From contig MHGW01000003.1 of the NCBI GenBank assembly GCA_001805765.1, positions 1 through 6,076 on the forward strand: a DNA stretch of 6,076 bases, given 5' to 3'. Position numbers and translations under genes: made by a program. Shown piece by piece: positions 1 to 5,833 of this stretch; the first letter of the stretch is position 1, and each line of letters begins with the position of its first letter. The DNA comes from Omnitrophica WOR_2 bacterium RIFCSPLOWO2_01_FULL_41_12. Its GTDB lineage: Bacteria; Omnitrophota; Gorgyraeia; Gygaellales; Profunditerraquicolaceae. A model generated the notes under the pieces. That model was not told where the DNA came from, made no database searches, and worked only from the letters and a program-made list of their open reading frames with translations.

Positions 1-756
1 TATTTATATAAAGAGAAGCATTACACGCCGCTGAATATCGTGGTCAGTATTTCCGGATTATTTGAGCCCGATAAGTTTATAGAAAAAGTAGAAAAGAAAT
101 TTCACGGCCTTAAAATTAAATCTATGAATACTTTTGTGGGGGTGGTTGAAAGACAAACTAAGCCGCAATTGAAATTGCTGCATAAAGATACGGAACAGAC
201 CCATCTGGTCTTAGGGTTTCATAGCTTTAAAAGAGAGCATCCTTTAAAGTACGCCTTAGGGATTTTAAACATCATCTTAGGCGCGAATATGTCCAGCCGG
301 CTTTTTAATGAGATCAGGGAGAAGAGGGGCCTGGCCTATGAAATCGGCACCCAACTGAGGCGTTTTCAGGATACCGGGGCCTTTGTGGTGCATGCGGGGA
401 TTGATAATCGTAAAGTGAATGAGGCGATAGAATTGATTTTAAAAGAACTAAAAAAGGTCAAGGATAGGCTAGTTTCGTACGATGAATTCAAGCGGGCAAA
501 AGAATTCTATTTAGGCCAACTCATGCTTGCCTTAGAAGATACATTAGACCATATGCTCTGGATCGGAGAATCAACGGTTACCCTGGATAAAACTTACGCC
601 TTAAATGAGGTAATTAAGCAGATGAAGAGAATAAAATTAGAAGACATCCGGGCAGTTTCTAAAGTCTTATTTAAGGATGCATCTTTAAATGCTGCGCTGA
701 TCGGCCCGCTAAAAGACAGCGAGCAGAAAATTTATCCACAACTTCATTTAGGCTAA
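1..756 (+). CDS. M16-family zinc peptidase, C-terminal part (5' end outside window)
   Basis: The reading frame is open from base 1 and ends at TAA 754-756, giving 251 visible residues; the true start lies upstream. The first codons read YLYKEKHYTPLNIVVSISG, which matches the M16 stretch (HYTPxNxxxxxxG) that ends the first structural repeat. The most diagnostic motif is SRLFNEIREKRGLAY at fragment residues 99-113, conserved in the C-terminal domain of M16 (pitrilysin/processing-peptidase-like) proteins. The zinc-binding HxxEH motif sits in the N-terminal half and is therefore not visible, so whether this copy is catalytic or an inactive partner subunit cannot be judged. Family knowledge: these enzymes degrade or process peptides in a clamshell-shaped chamber. 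The GTG at 40 is internal and not the start. The gene is followed after four bases by the CNNM-type gene, suggesting one transcript. Confidence 0.9.
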   Translation, partial: YLYKEKHYTPLNIVVSISGLFEPDKFIEKVEKKFHGLKIKSMNTFVGVVERQTKPQLKLLHKDTEQTHLVLGFHSFKREHPLKYALGILNIILGANMSSRLFNEIREKRGLAYEIGTQLRRFQDTGAFVVHAGIDNRKVNEAIELILKELKKVKDRLVSYDEFKRAKEFYLGQLMLALEDTLDHMLWIGESTVTLDKTYALNEVIKQMKRIKLEDIRAVSKVLFKDASLNAALIGPLKDSEQKIYPQLHLG

Positions 757-760
757 AAAA

Positions 761-1786
761 ATGAACGCCGTATTATCTATACCCGTAATTATAATTTTTT
801 TATTTATTCTTTCTCTTTTATCATTTTTATTTTCTGCCTCTGAAACAGCGATTATCGGTCTAAGCAGGATACGCCTGCGGCATATGATTGCCAGAGGTAT
901 TAAACGCGCCCAGGGTATCCAGCGCTTGATTGCTAAGTTAGACAAATTCATCGCCGCTATTTTAATCGGCAATAACTTTGTGAATATTACCATGTCTGTT
1001 TTGGTTACGGCTATATTCGTGCAGGTATGCGGATATAAGTGGGGCGTAATTATCGCCACGTTCGTATCCACTTTTTTTATCCTAATTTTTTGCGAAATCA
1101 CCCCCAAAATATTAGCTACAAAACATACGGAAAGGGTGGCTTTATTTGTCGCAGCCCCTATGGAGTTAGTAGTTAAGTTATTCCGTTACGTAATCCCCAT
1201 ATTTACGGGAACAACTAATTTGATCTTAAAGATAATCAAGACAGAATCTCATAAAAGGTCCCCTTTAATCACCGAAGAAGAATTGCGCCTGATGATAGAG
1301 CTAGGAAAGGAAGAAGGTTTTTTAAGCGATGCAGAAATGAAGATGCTGCACCGCATCTTTGAGTTCGGCGATATCAAGGTAAGTGATGTGATGGTGCCGA
1401 AAGAAAAAATTATCGCCGTAAATATAAATGCTACCCCGGAGGAATTGCTGAATACATTTGTAGAAGAAGGCCATGCCCGGCTACCCGTTTATGCGGATTC
1501 CATAGATAATATCGTCGGCATAATTTACGCGCGGGATTTACTTTATATATTAAGGGATAAGGGATTATTTATCTTGCAGGATCTTGTCCACAGCGTATAT
1601 TACGCACCGGCCAGTATGCGGGTAAATGAACTCTTGGTGAAATTCCAGGCTGATAGAATCCAGATTGCTATTGTGGTTGACGAGCGCAAAAAGGTATTAG
1701 GCATAGTTACCCTGGAAGATTTAACCGAAGAGATTGTGGGCGAGATTGAAGAAGTGCGCCCTAAGTCGCGTAAGTTATCTGGCTAA
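761..1786 (+). CDS. CNNM/CorC-type membrane protein with CBS pair, lacking the CorC/HlyC C-terminal domain
   Basis: A 341-residue protein. Residues 1-160 are a CNNM (formerly DUF21) membrane domain: hydrophobic segments at about 4-25, 63-88, 93-113 and 124-150, with the family signatures SASETAIIGLSRIRLRHM (25-42), IGNNFVNI (69-76) and CEITPKILA (111-119, where glycine is usual in place of Cys111). A cytosolic acidic linker (TEEELRLMIELGKEEG, 171-186) leads to two CBS motifs, with HARLPVY (238-244), GIIYARDL (253-260) and GIVTLEDL (314-321). Family knowledge: CNNM/CorB/MpfA proteins move or sense divalent cations, mainly Mg2+, with nucleotide binding at the CBS pair; 'hemolysin' names are historical. 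Most homologues are about 420-440 residues and carry a CorC_HlyC domain after the CBS pair; here the protein stops about 15 residues after CBS2. ATG 761 follows the peptidase stop by four bases with only a weak TAGG upstream, so translation may be coupled. Confidence 0.9.
   Translation: MNAVLSIPVIIIFLFILSLLSFLFSASETAIIGLSRIRLRHMIARGIKRAQGIQRLIAKLDKFIAAILIGNNFVNITMSVLVTAIFVQVCGYKWGVIIATFVSTFFILIFCEITPKILATKHTERVALFVAAPMELVVKLFRYVIPIFTGTTNLILKIIKTESHKRSPLITEEELRLMIELGKEEGFLSDAEMKMLHRIFEFGDIKVSDVMVPKEKIIAVNINATPEELLNTFVEEGHARLPVYADSIDNIVGIIYARDLLYILRDKGLFILQDLVHSVYYAPASMRVNELLVKFQADRIQIAIVVDERKKVLGIVTLEDLTEEIVGEIEEVRPKSRKLSG
1769..1781 (+). repeat. 13-base direct repeat shared by CNNM gene end and downstream palindrome
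   Basis: CGTAAGTTATCTG, coding for Arg-Lys-Leu-Ser plus the first base of the last Gly codon of the CNNM-type protein, recurs exactly at 1916-1928, where it forms the right arm of the intergenic palindrome. The left arm at 1886-1895 is the reverse complement of its first ten bases. The two direct copies are 147 bases apart. Seen directly; whether this is an insertion footprint, a repeat-derived gene end or chance is open. Confidence 0.75.
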
Positions 1787-1790
1787 ACTT

Positions 1791-1855
1791 ATCCCGCACC
1801 TTTTTAGTATTCAAGTATTTAATCTAAAAACATGAATAAATAAAAGGTGCGGGAT
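1791..1855. repeat. Long intergenic inverted repeat (14-base perfect arms)
   Basis: ATCCCGCACCTTTT (1791-1804) is the exact reverse complement of AAAAGGTGCGGGAT (1842-1855). Inside, after a symmetric 3x3 internal loop, 1808-1813 pairs with 1833-1838 in the same register, and after one mismatch 1815-1816 pairs with 1830-1831, so this is one extended hairpin and not a chance pair of arms. It begins four bases after the CNNM stop. There is no T-run directly after either arm on either strand, so it is not a standard intrinsic terminator. It may still protect or punctuate the 3' end of the upstream transcript, or be a dispersed palindromic repeat. Confidence 0.8.
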
Positions 1856-1936
1856 CAATTCGCAGACGTCCGCCGTAGGCGAACTATAACTTACGTCTCC
1901 GCCTTTGGCGGATTCCGTAAGTTATCTGCTCATTGA
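1855..1936. repeat. Palindromic element predicted to fold as a three-way junction
   Basis: The outer stem has TCAAT 1855-1859 pairing with ATTGA 1932-1936, a 2x2 internal loop, then GCAGA 1862-1866 pairing with TCTGC 1925-1929. Within it lie two hairpins. Arm 1 is 1868-1884 (GTCCGCC-GTA-GGCGAAC, one mismatch). Arm 2 is 1886-1925, where ATAACTTACG pairs with CGTAAGTTAT (10 of 10), then a 2x3 internal loop, then TCCGCC-TTT-GGCGGA with a three-base loop; base 1925 can serve either stem. Both arms carry the same TCCGCC-NNN-GGCG core, so they look like diverged copies of one unit. An alternative stem AGACGT 1864-1869 with ACGTCT 1893-1898 would exclude arm 2. The element ends ten bases before the promoter -35 box. 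I see no ORF in it. Likely a REP/MITE-like repeat or structured RNA; which one is not decidable from one copy. Confidence 0.7.
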
Positions 1937-1945
1937 AATAAAAAA

Positions 1946-1973
1946 TTGACCGCACTAATTTTTTATGTATAAT
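1946..1973 (+). promoter_or_regulatory. Sigma70-type promoter for the DUF5679-rsfS-argS-recJ cluster
   Basis: The -35 box TTGACC (1946-1951) and a consensus -10 box TATAAT (1968-1973) are separated by 16 bases, in an AT-rich stretch. Transcription would begin near 1979-1981, leaving a leader of only about 20 bases that consists of little more than the Shine-Dalgarno site. No operator-like repeat overlaps the boxes, so strong constitutive expression is the simplest reading. It is the only clear promoter I see on the + strand before recJ. Confidence 0.8.
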
Positions 1974-1985
1974 ATTCACTAATAG

Positions 1986-1993
1986 AAAGGAGG
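1986..1993 (+). promoter_or_regulatory. Strong Shine-Dalgarno site of the small zinc-ribbon gene
   Basis: AAAGGAGG lies seven bases upstream of ATG 2001, a near-complete anti-Shine-Dalgarno match at optimal spacing. It settles the start of a gene short enough to be missed by ordinary length cut-offs and indicates high translation. Confidence 0.85.
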
Positions 1994-2000
1994 AAGTACC

Positions 2001-2147
2001 ATGGCAGAAGGATACTGTGTCAAATGCAAAAAGTCAAAAGAGATGAAAGATGAACAAAAGGTAACCATGAAAAACGGGCGATTGGCAGCAAAAGGCAAAT
2101 GCCCTGATTGCGGAACAGGAATGTATCGAATCTTAGGAAAGAAATAA
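2001..2147 (+). CDS. DUF5679-like small four-cysteine (zinc-ribbon) protein
   Basis: A 48-residue ORF from ATG 2001 to TAA 2145-2147. It begins MAEGYCVKCK and has CxxC pairs at Cys6/Cys9 and Cys34/Cys37, spaced as in a zinc ribbon, with a KDEQKVTMKNGR middle (17-27) and a lysine-rich end. The pattern YCVKCK...VTMKNGR...KGxCPxCGTxMxRI is what I remember for the DUF5679 family, small conserved bacterial proteins without assigned function; the match is from memory. It has its own strong promoter and ribosome site and is the first gene of the cluster; rsfS follows after 19 bases. The basic charge and zinc ribbon would suit nucleic acid or ribosome binding, but that is inference. It is too small to hold an enzyme active site of a known type. 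Confidence 0.85.
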   Translation: MAEGYCVKCKKSKEMKDEQKVTMKNGRLAAKGKCPDCGTGMYRILGKK

Positions 2148-2150
2148 GCG

Positions 2151-2157
2151 AGGAGGT
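2151..2157 (+). promoter_or_regulatory. Shine-Dalgarno site that points to an AUA start for rsfS
   Basis: AGGAGGT at 2151-2157 is the only strong ribosome site in front of rsfS. The in-frame codons at usual distance are GTT 2161, CTA 2164 and ATA 2167; ATA lies nine bases after the site. The first in-frame ATG, at 2245, is about 90 bases away and has no Shine-Dalgarno sequence just before it, so it would waste this site. Confidence 0.7.
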
Positions 2158-2166
2158 AAGGTTCTA

Positions 2167-2514
2167 ATAGAGGCAAAAAAAACAGCACTTCGCATTACGG
2201 CAGTCGCTAAAGCCAAAAAGGCGCAAAATGTAATTATCTTAGATATGCGCCGGCTTTCCACTTTCTGCGATTATTTTGTGCTTTTAAGCGGCGCATCCTT
2301 AAGACAGGTGAACGCGATTGCCCAGGCGATAAAAGAAGATTTAGAAAAACAGGGAATAAAATCTCTCTCTAAGGTTAATAGCTTCGATGAATCCGGGTGG
2401 GTAGTCTTAGATTTTGCGAGCGTAGTCGCGCATATTTTTTATAAACCGACGAGAGAGTTTTATTCTTTAGAACGTTTATGGTCCGACGCAAAAAGGGTGA
2501 GAATTCCCGCTTAA
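2167..2514 (+). CDS. rsfS: Ribosome silencing factor RsfS
   Basis: From ATA 2167 to TAA 2512-2514 this gives 115 residues, matching the usual 105-120 of RsfS (Iojap/YbeB family). Characteristic stretches are NVIILDMRRLSTFCDYFVLLSGAS (residues 21-44, with the DYF core at 35-37), SGWVVLDFASVVAHIF in the middle, and the C-terminal REFYSLERLWSDAKRV. Family knowledge: RsfS binds ribosomal protein uL14 and blocks joining of 30S and 50S subunits, lowering translation when nutrients are scarce. The N-terminal helix and first strand (EAKKTALRITAVAKAKKAQ) are encoded upstream of the only in-frame ATG (2245), so an ATG start would remove about 26 conserved residues. Hence the start is probably the non-canonical AUA at 2167, or a base error or mutation of ATG (an A for G at 2169). 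Open frame extends up to 2137 with no ATG, GTG or TTG. argS follows after 13 bases. Confidence 0.85.
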   Translation: MEAKKTALRITAVAKAKKAQNVIILDMRRLSTFCDYFVLLSGASLRQVNAIAQAIKEDLEKQGIKSLSKVNSFDESGWVVLDFASVVAHIFYKPTREFYSLERLWSDAKRVRIPA

Positions 2515-2527
2515 GCTTTAATGGATA

Positions 2528-4165
2528 ATGGACAAGGATATCCAAGATTTACTGATAGAAGCAATAAAGAATGCATTAAGAGACCTGAGTTTAGATAAGA
2601 CCCCGCTTGATGTATTATTAGACTTACCACAAGATCCTCGTTTCGGTGACCTATCCACTAACATCGCCCTTCGGTTAAGCAGTCTTACCCAAAGGCCTTC
2701 CCCTGAAATTGCCGCAGATATCGTCAATAGCATAAAAAAATATTCAGAAAGTTCATCTTTAAAAGATTACCTAAAGGAGATCAGGGTTGAAGGGGGAGGC
2801 TTTATAAATTTTTATCTGTCCTTGAGCTTTTTTTATCGGCAAGCCAGGGCTATAATTACCAAAGGCAAAACTTTTTTTTCACAAAACTTAGGCAGAAAAA
2901 AACGCGTCTTGGTTGAGTTTGTGAGCGCAAATCCTACCGGGCCTTTATCCATTGCCCATGCCAGGCAAGCAGCGGTAGGAGATGCCTTAGGCAAAATATT
3001 AGATTTTTCAGGCTTTAAGGTAAAAAGAGAATATTACCTTAATGACGAAGGAAATCAGATTAATATCTTAGGTAAGTCAGTAGAATTAAGATTGAAAGAA
3101 TTATCCGGCGAAGCAGTAGATTTTCCAGCGGATTATTATCAGGGAGAATATATACGGGATATAGCAATAAAAATCAAAAATCAAAAATCAAAAATCAAAA
3201 ATTTTTCCGAATACGGTGTTAAAGAAATTTTAAAAAATATCAAAAAAGATTTGAGCGATTTTGGGGTAAGGTTTGATTATTGGTATAGCCAGAAAGATTT
3301 AAGGAAAAGCGGTAAGATAAAGAAGGCCTTAGATTTTCTGCAGGAAAGAGGGTTTTTGTATGAACAGGATGGAGCAGTCTGGTTTAAATCCAGTGAACTG
3401 GGGGATGATAAAGATAGGGTGGTGGTGAAAAGCGACGGGACATTTACGTATTTAACTCCCGATATTGCTTATCATCAGGATAAATTTCAACGCGGTTTTA
3501 CTTGGTTGATCAATCTCTGGGGGCCTGACCATCACGGTTATATAAATAGATTAAAGGCTGCGGTTAAGGCTTTAGGTAAAGACCCGCAATTGTTATCCAT
3601 TATTATTGTGCAGCTGGCTTCCTTATTTAGAGAAGGAAAGCCGATACAGATGTCTACGCGTAAGGGACAGTATATCACCTTAAGGGAGGTGCTGGATGAG
3701 GTAGGCCTGGATGCCGCAAGATTCTTTCTGCTCATGCGCCGCACTTCCAGCCATCTGGATTTTGATTTAGAGGTGGCTAAAAAAGAGACGCCGGAAAATC
3801 CCGTTTATTATATCCAGTACGCCCATGCGCGCATTTGCAGTATTTTAAACAATAGACCTGCAAGAATAAATCTTAAAGCGCTAGACTTGACCCTGTTAAA
3901 AGAAGGCGAAGAAATTGAGCTCCTCAAAAAGTTTAGCCGATTTTCTTATATCTTGAATATTTGTTTAAAAACCCAAGACCCGTATATGCTTACCGTTTAT
4001 CTTCAGGAGTTAGCTCAAAGCTTCCATAAATTTTATGACCGGCACCGTGTTTTAGGTCAGGAACCCCATCTAGTAAAAGCAAGATTAACCTTAATCGAAG
4101 CCACCAGGATTATTATTGCCTGTGGACTGGAGTTATTAGGTGTATCAAGGCCTAAAAAAATGTAA
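2528..4165 (+). CDS. argS: Arginyl-tRNA synthetase (class I)
   Basis: This enzyme charges tRNA-Arg with arginine using ATP in the cytosol. Its 545 residues are close to the usual 550-580. The N-terminal additional domain is at about 5-98 (FGDLSTNIALRL, 39-50). The catalytic fold starts near 127 (VLVEFVSANPTGPL); the HIGH-type signature is SIAHAR at 141-146, with serine where histidine is usual but His144 kept. YYLNDEGNQI (169-178), LTPDIAYHQDKF (309-320) and WGPDHHGY (331-338) are typical ArgS blocks; the KMSKS-loop equivalent is QMSTRKG (374-380). The DALR anticodon-binding domain runs from about 425 to the end (NPVYYIQYAHARICSI, 424-439). A 7-base tandem repeat encodes residues 214-225 (IKIKNQKSKIKN). 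ATG 2528 has no clear Shine-Dalgarno site and sits 13 bases after rsfS, suggesting coupled translation. The 3' end overlaps recJ by 26 bases. Confidence 0.97.
   Translation: MDKDIQDLLIEAIKNALRDLSLDKTPLDVLLDLPQDPRFGDLSTNIALRLSSLTQRPSPEIAADIVNSIKKYSESSSLKDYLKEIRVEGGGFINFYLSLSFFYRQARAIITKGKTFFSQNLGRKKRVLVEFVSANPTGPLSIAHARQAAVGDALGKILDFSGFKVKREYYLNDEGNQINILGKSVELRLKELSGEAVDFPADYYQGEYIRDIAIKIKNQKSKIKNFSEYGVKEILKNIKKDLSDFGVRFDYWYSQKDLRKSGKIKKALDFLQERGFLYEQDGAVWFKSSELGDDKDRVVVKSDGTFTYLTPDIAYHQDKFQRGFTWLINLWGPDHHGYINRLKAAVKALGKDPQLLSIIIVQLASLFREGKPIQMSTRKGQYITLREVLDEVGLDAARFFLLMRRTSSHLDFDLEVAKKETPENPVYYIQYAHARICSILNNRPARINLKALDLTLLKEGEEIELLKKFSRFSYILNICLKTQDPYMLTVYLQELAQSFHKFYDRHRVLGQEPHLVKARLTLIEATRIIIACGLELLGVSRPKKM
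3169..3202 (+). repeat. 7-base tandem repeat within argS
   Basis: The unit AAAAATC occurs four times in a row (3169-3175, 3176-3182, 3183-3189, 3190-3196), followed by a partial AAAAAT (3197-3202). Since seven is not a multiple of three, the encoded peptide cycles with a period of seven residues over three units (IKIKNQKSKIKN). Loss or gain of one unit would shift the frame of argS; a change of three units would keep it. Confidence 0.95.
4129..4132 (+). promoter_or_regulatory. Shine-Dalgarno site that fixes the recJ GTG start
   Basis: GGAG within the argS coding end lies seven bases before GTG 4140. An in-frame TAG at 4137-4139 immediately precedes the GTG, so no earlier recJ start is possible. 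The ATG at 4165 that overlaps the argS stop is in another frame. Confidence 0.65.
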
Positions 4166-5831
4166 TGTTGCCTCACCCAATCCGCGCCTGCAAAACATCC
4201 TTGCCCAGGGACTAGGTATATCCAAGGTCCTGGCCCAGGTATTATGCAATCGCGGCATTAAACATAAAGAAGAAGCAGAAAAATTCCTGGACACAAGATT
4301 AGACTGCCTCTTAGGGCCGTATTTATTTTCAGATATGCGAAAGAGCGTTGATATTATCAAAAAGGCAGCCGGGAATAAAGAAAGGGTGATGATTTTTGGC
4401 GATTATGATGTAGACGGGATAACTAGCATTGCTTTATTAAAGGCCACGCTTTCTAAAATGGGCATAGATGCAATGCATTACCTGCCGCACAGAATTAAGG
4501 AGGGATACGGCTTAAATAAAAACGTACTTCCTCTGATGAAAGAAAAAAAAATTAAGGTTTTAATCACGGTGGATTGCGGGACAAATAGCCACGCGGAGGT
4601 AGAAGAATTAAGGCGCCGTAATATAGAGGTAATCATCACCGACCATCATGAACAAATCAACGGCAGTAAATCTCCCGCCTCAAGCATTATCAATCCTAAA
4701 CTAAAAAATTCAGACTATCAATACAAAGATTTATCCGGGGTGGGCGTTGCCTATAAGCTTTGCCAGGCGCTTACCGGAAAAAATTTGTTTGAGGATTTAG
4801 ATTTAGTTTCCTTAGGTACCATCGCTGATGTTGTGCCGTTAACCGGAGAGAACCGTATAATTGTTAAGGAGGGCTTAGAGAGGCTTTCCCGGACCAAAAG
4901 GTGTGGCCTTAAGGCGCTCATAGAAATTAGCGGGATAAAAGACAAAAAAATCACTTCCCATTTTGTCAGTTACATACTTGGGCCGCGCATAAATGCCAGC
5001 GGCCGGATGGATTCAGCGCAGGTGTCATTAGATTTACTGATGAGTGAAAAAGAAGACGAGGCAAGGAAATTGGCTATGGCGCTTGATGCGCATAACCGGC
5101 AGCGCCAAAAAATAGAAAATAAAATCTTAGAAGAGGCGCAGGATATCATTGATAAAGAGATTAATTTCAAAGAACACAAAGTGATTGTGATCGCCAAGGA
5201 GGATTGGCACCAGGGAGTTTTAGGGATAATTGCCTCAAAATTAGCGGATAGATTTTACCGGCCGGTAATTGTAATCTCTAAAACCGCTGACTTTTGCAAA
5301 GGTTCAGGCCGCTCCATAAAAAACTTTCATTTATTCGGCGCCCTTTTAGAATGCAAAGAATTTTTAAAAACATTCGGCGGCCATAGCCATGCCGTAGGCC
5401 TGCTGATTAATAAAGATAACATAGAGGATTTTAAAGATAACATTAATCGGCTGGCTTTAGAGAAGTTATCATTTGAAGATTTAATGCCCAGCTTAGACAT
5501 AGATATGGAATTAACCTTATCGGATATTAAAAAAGAAATTATCACGGAGTTTGAGGCCTTAGAGCCTTTTGGCACGGGAAACCCCCAACCACTTTTTATT
5601 ACCCGTAATCTTAAACTTAAAGGCCAACCTCAGGTCTTAGGCAGGAATACCTTGAAATTCTGGGTTACTGACGGTAACGTTACCCATCAGGCAATAGGGT
5701 TCGGCTTAAGCGGCCTCAGGGATAGCCTCATCAATGTCGGTTATTTTGATTTAGTCTATAGCCTAGAATTAGATAATTGGCAAGAAGAAGAGAATGTTCT
5801 TTTAGAGGTAAAAGAGATAATTTTTAGGTGA
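4140..5831 (+). CDS. recJ: Single-stranded-DNA-specific exonuclease RecJ
   Basis: A 563-residue protein, about the usual length (E. coli RecJ has 577). DHH-superfamily motifs are complete: DYDVDG (88-93), VDCGTN (144-149), ITDHHE (166-171) and TIADVVPL (227-234). The DHHA1 part carries GPRINASGRM (281-290), GSGRS (388-392) and GGHSHAVGL (413-421), and the OB-like C-terminal region holds FEALEPFGTGNPQPLF (471-486). Family knowledge: RecJ is a metal-dependent 5'-to-3' exonuclease on single-stranded DNA, acting in RecFOR recombination, base excision and mismatch repair. GTG 4140 is the only start that keeps the conserved N-terminal VASPNPRLQNILAQGLGIS stretch (10-28); it overlaps argS by 26 bases, so translation is likely coupled. 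The gene ends with TGA, two bases from the stop of the opposing rpmB. Confidence 0.96.
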   Translation: MYQGLKKCNVASPNPRLQNILAQGLGISKVLAQVLCNRGIKHKEEAEKFLDTRLDCLLGPYLFSDMRKSVDIIKKAAGNKERVMIFGDYDVDGITSIALLKATLSKMGIDAMHYLPHRIKEGYGLNKNVLPLMKEKKIKVLITVDCGTNSHAEVEELRRRNIEVIITDHHEQINGSKSPASSIINPKLKNSDYQYKDLSGVGVAYKLCQALTGKNLFEDLDLVSLGTIADVVPLTGENRIIVKEGLERLSRTKRCGLKALIEISGIKDKKITSHFVSYILGPRINASGRMDSAQVSLDLLMSEKEDEARKLAMALDAHNRQRQKIENKILEEAQDIIDKEINFKEHKVIVIAKEDWHQGVLGIIASKLADRFYRPVIVISKTADFCKGSGRSIKNFHLFGALLECKEFLKTFGGHSHAVGLLINKDNIEDFKDNINRLALEKLSFEDLMPSLDIDMELTLSDIKKEIITEFEALEPFGTGNPQPLFITRNLKLKGQPQVLGRNTLKFWVTDGNVTHQAIGFGLSGLRDSLINVGYFDLVYSLELDNWQEEENVLLEVKEIIFR

Positions 5832-5833
5832 GC

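Noticed and set aside
748..1107. Minus-strand ORF of 119 codons opposite the CNNM gene
   Set aside because: It is the antisense shadow of a well-supported membrane protein gene and has no recognisable motif or ribosome site.
1791..1936. Intrinsic terminator between the CNNM gene and the next operon
   Set aside because: The hairpins are strong but no U-tract follows either one on either strand, so the standard model does not fit.
1979..2188. Minus-strand ORF of 69 codons opposite the small zinc-ribbon gene
   Set aside because: It is opposite a gene with clear promoter, ribosome site and cysteine motif, and it has no support of its own.
2521..2598. Short ORF from ATG 2521 (25 codons) in another frame, overlapping the argS start
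   Set aside because: It has no Shine-Dalgarno site and no recognisable protein; the ATG is simply near the true argS ATG at 2528, whose frame carries the conserved N-terminal domain.
4151..4165. Programmed frameshift on the A7 run to make an ArgS-RecJ fusion
   Set aside because: Reaching the recJ frame needs a +1 shift, which an A-run does not classically promote, there is no visible stimulatory structure, and recJ has its own start and ribosome site.
4165..4167. TAATG stop-start overlap at the end of argS as the recJ start
   Set aside because: This ATG is in a different frame from the RecJ motifs; the RecJ frame requires GTG 4140.
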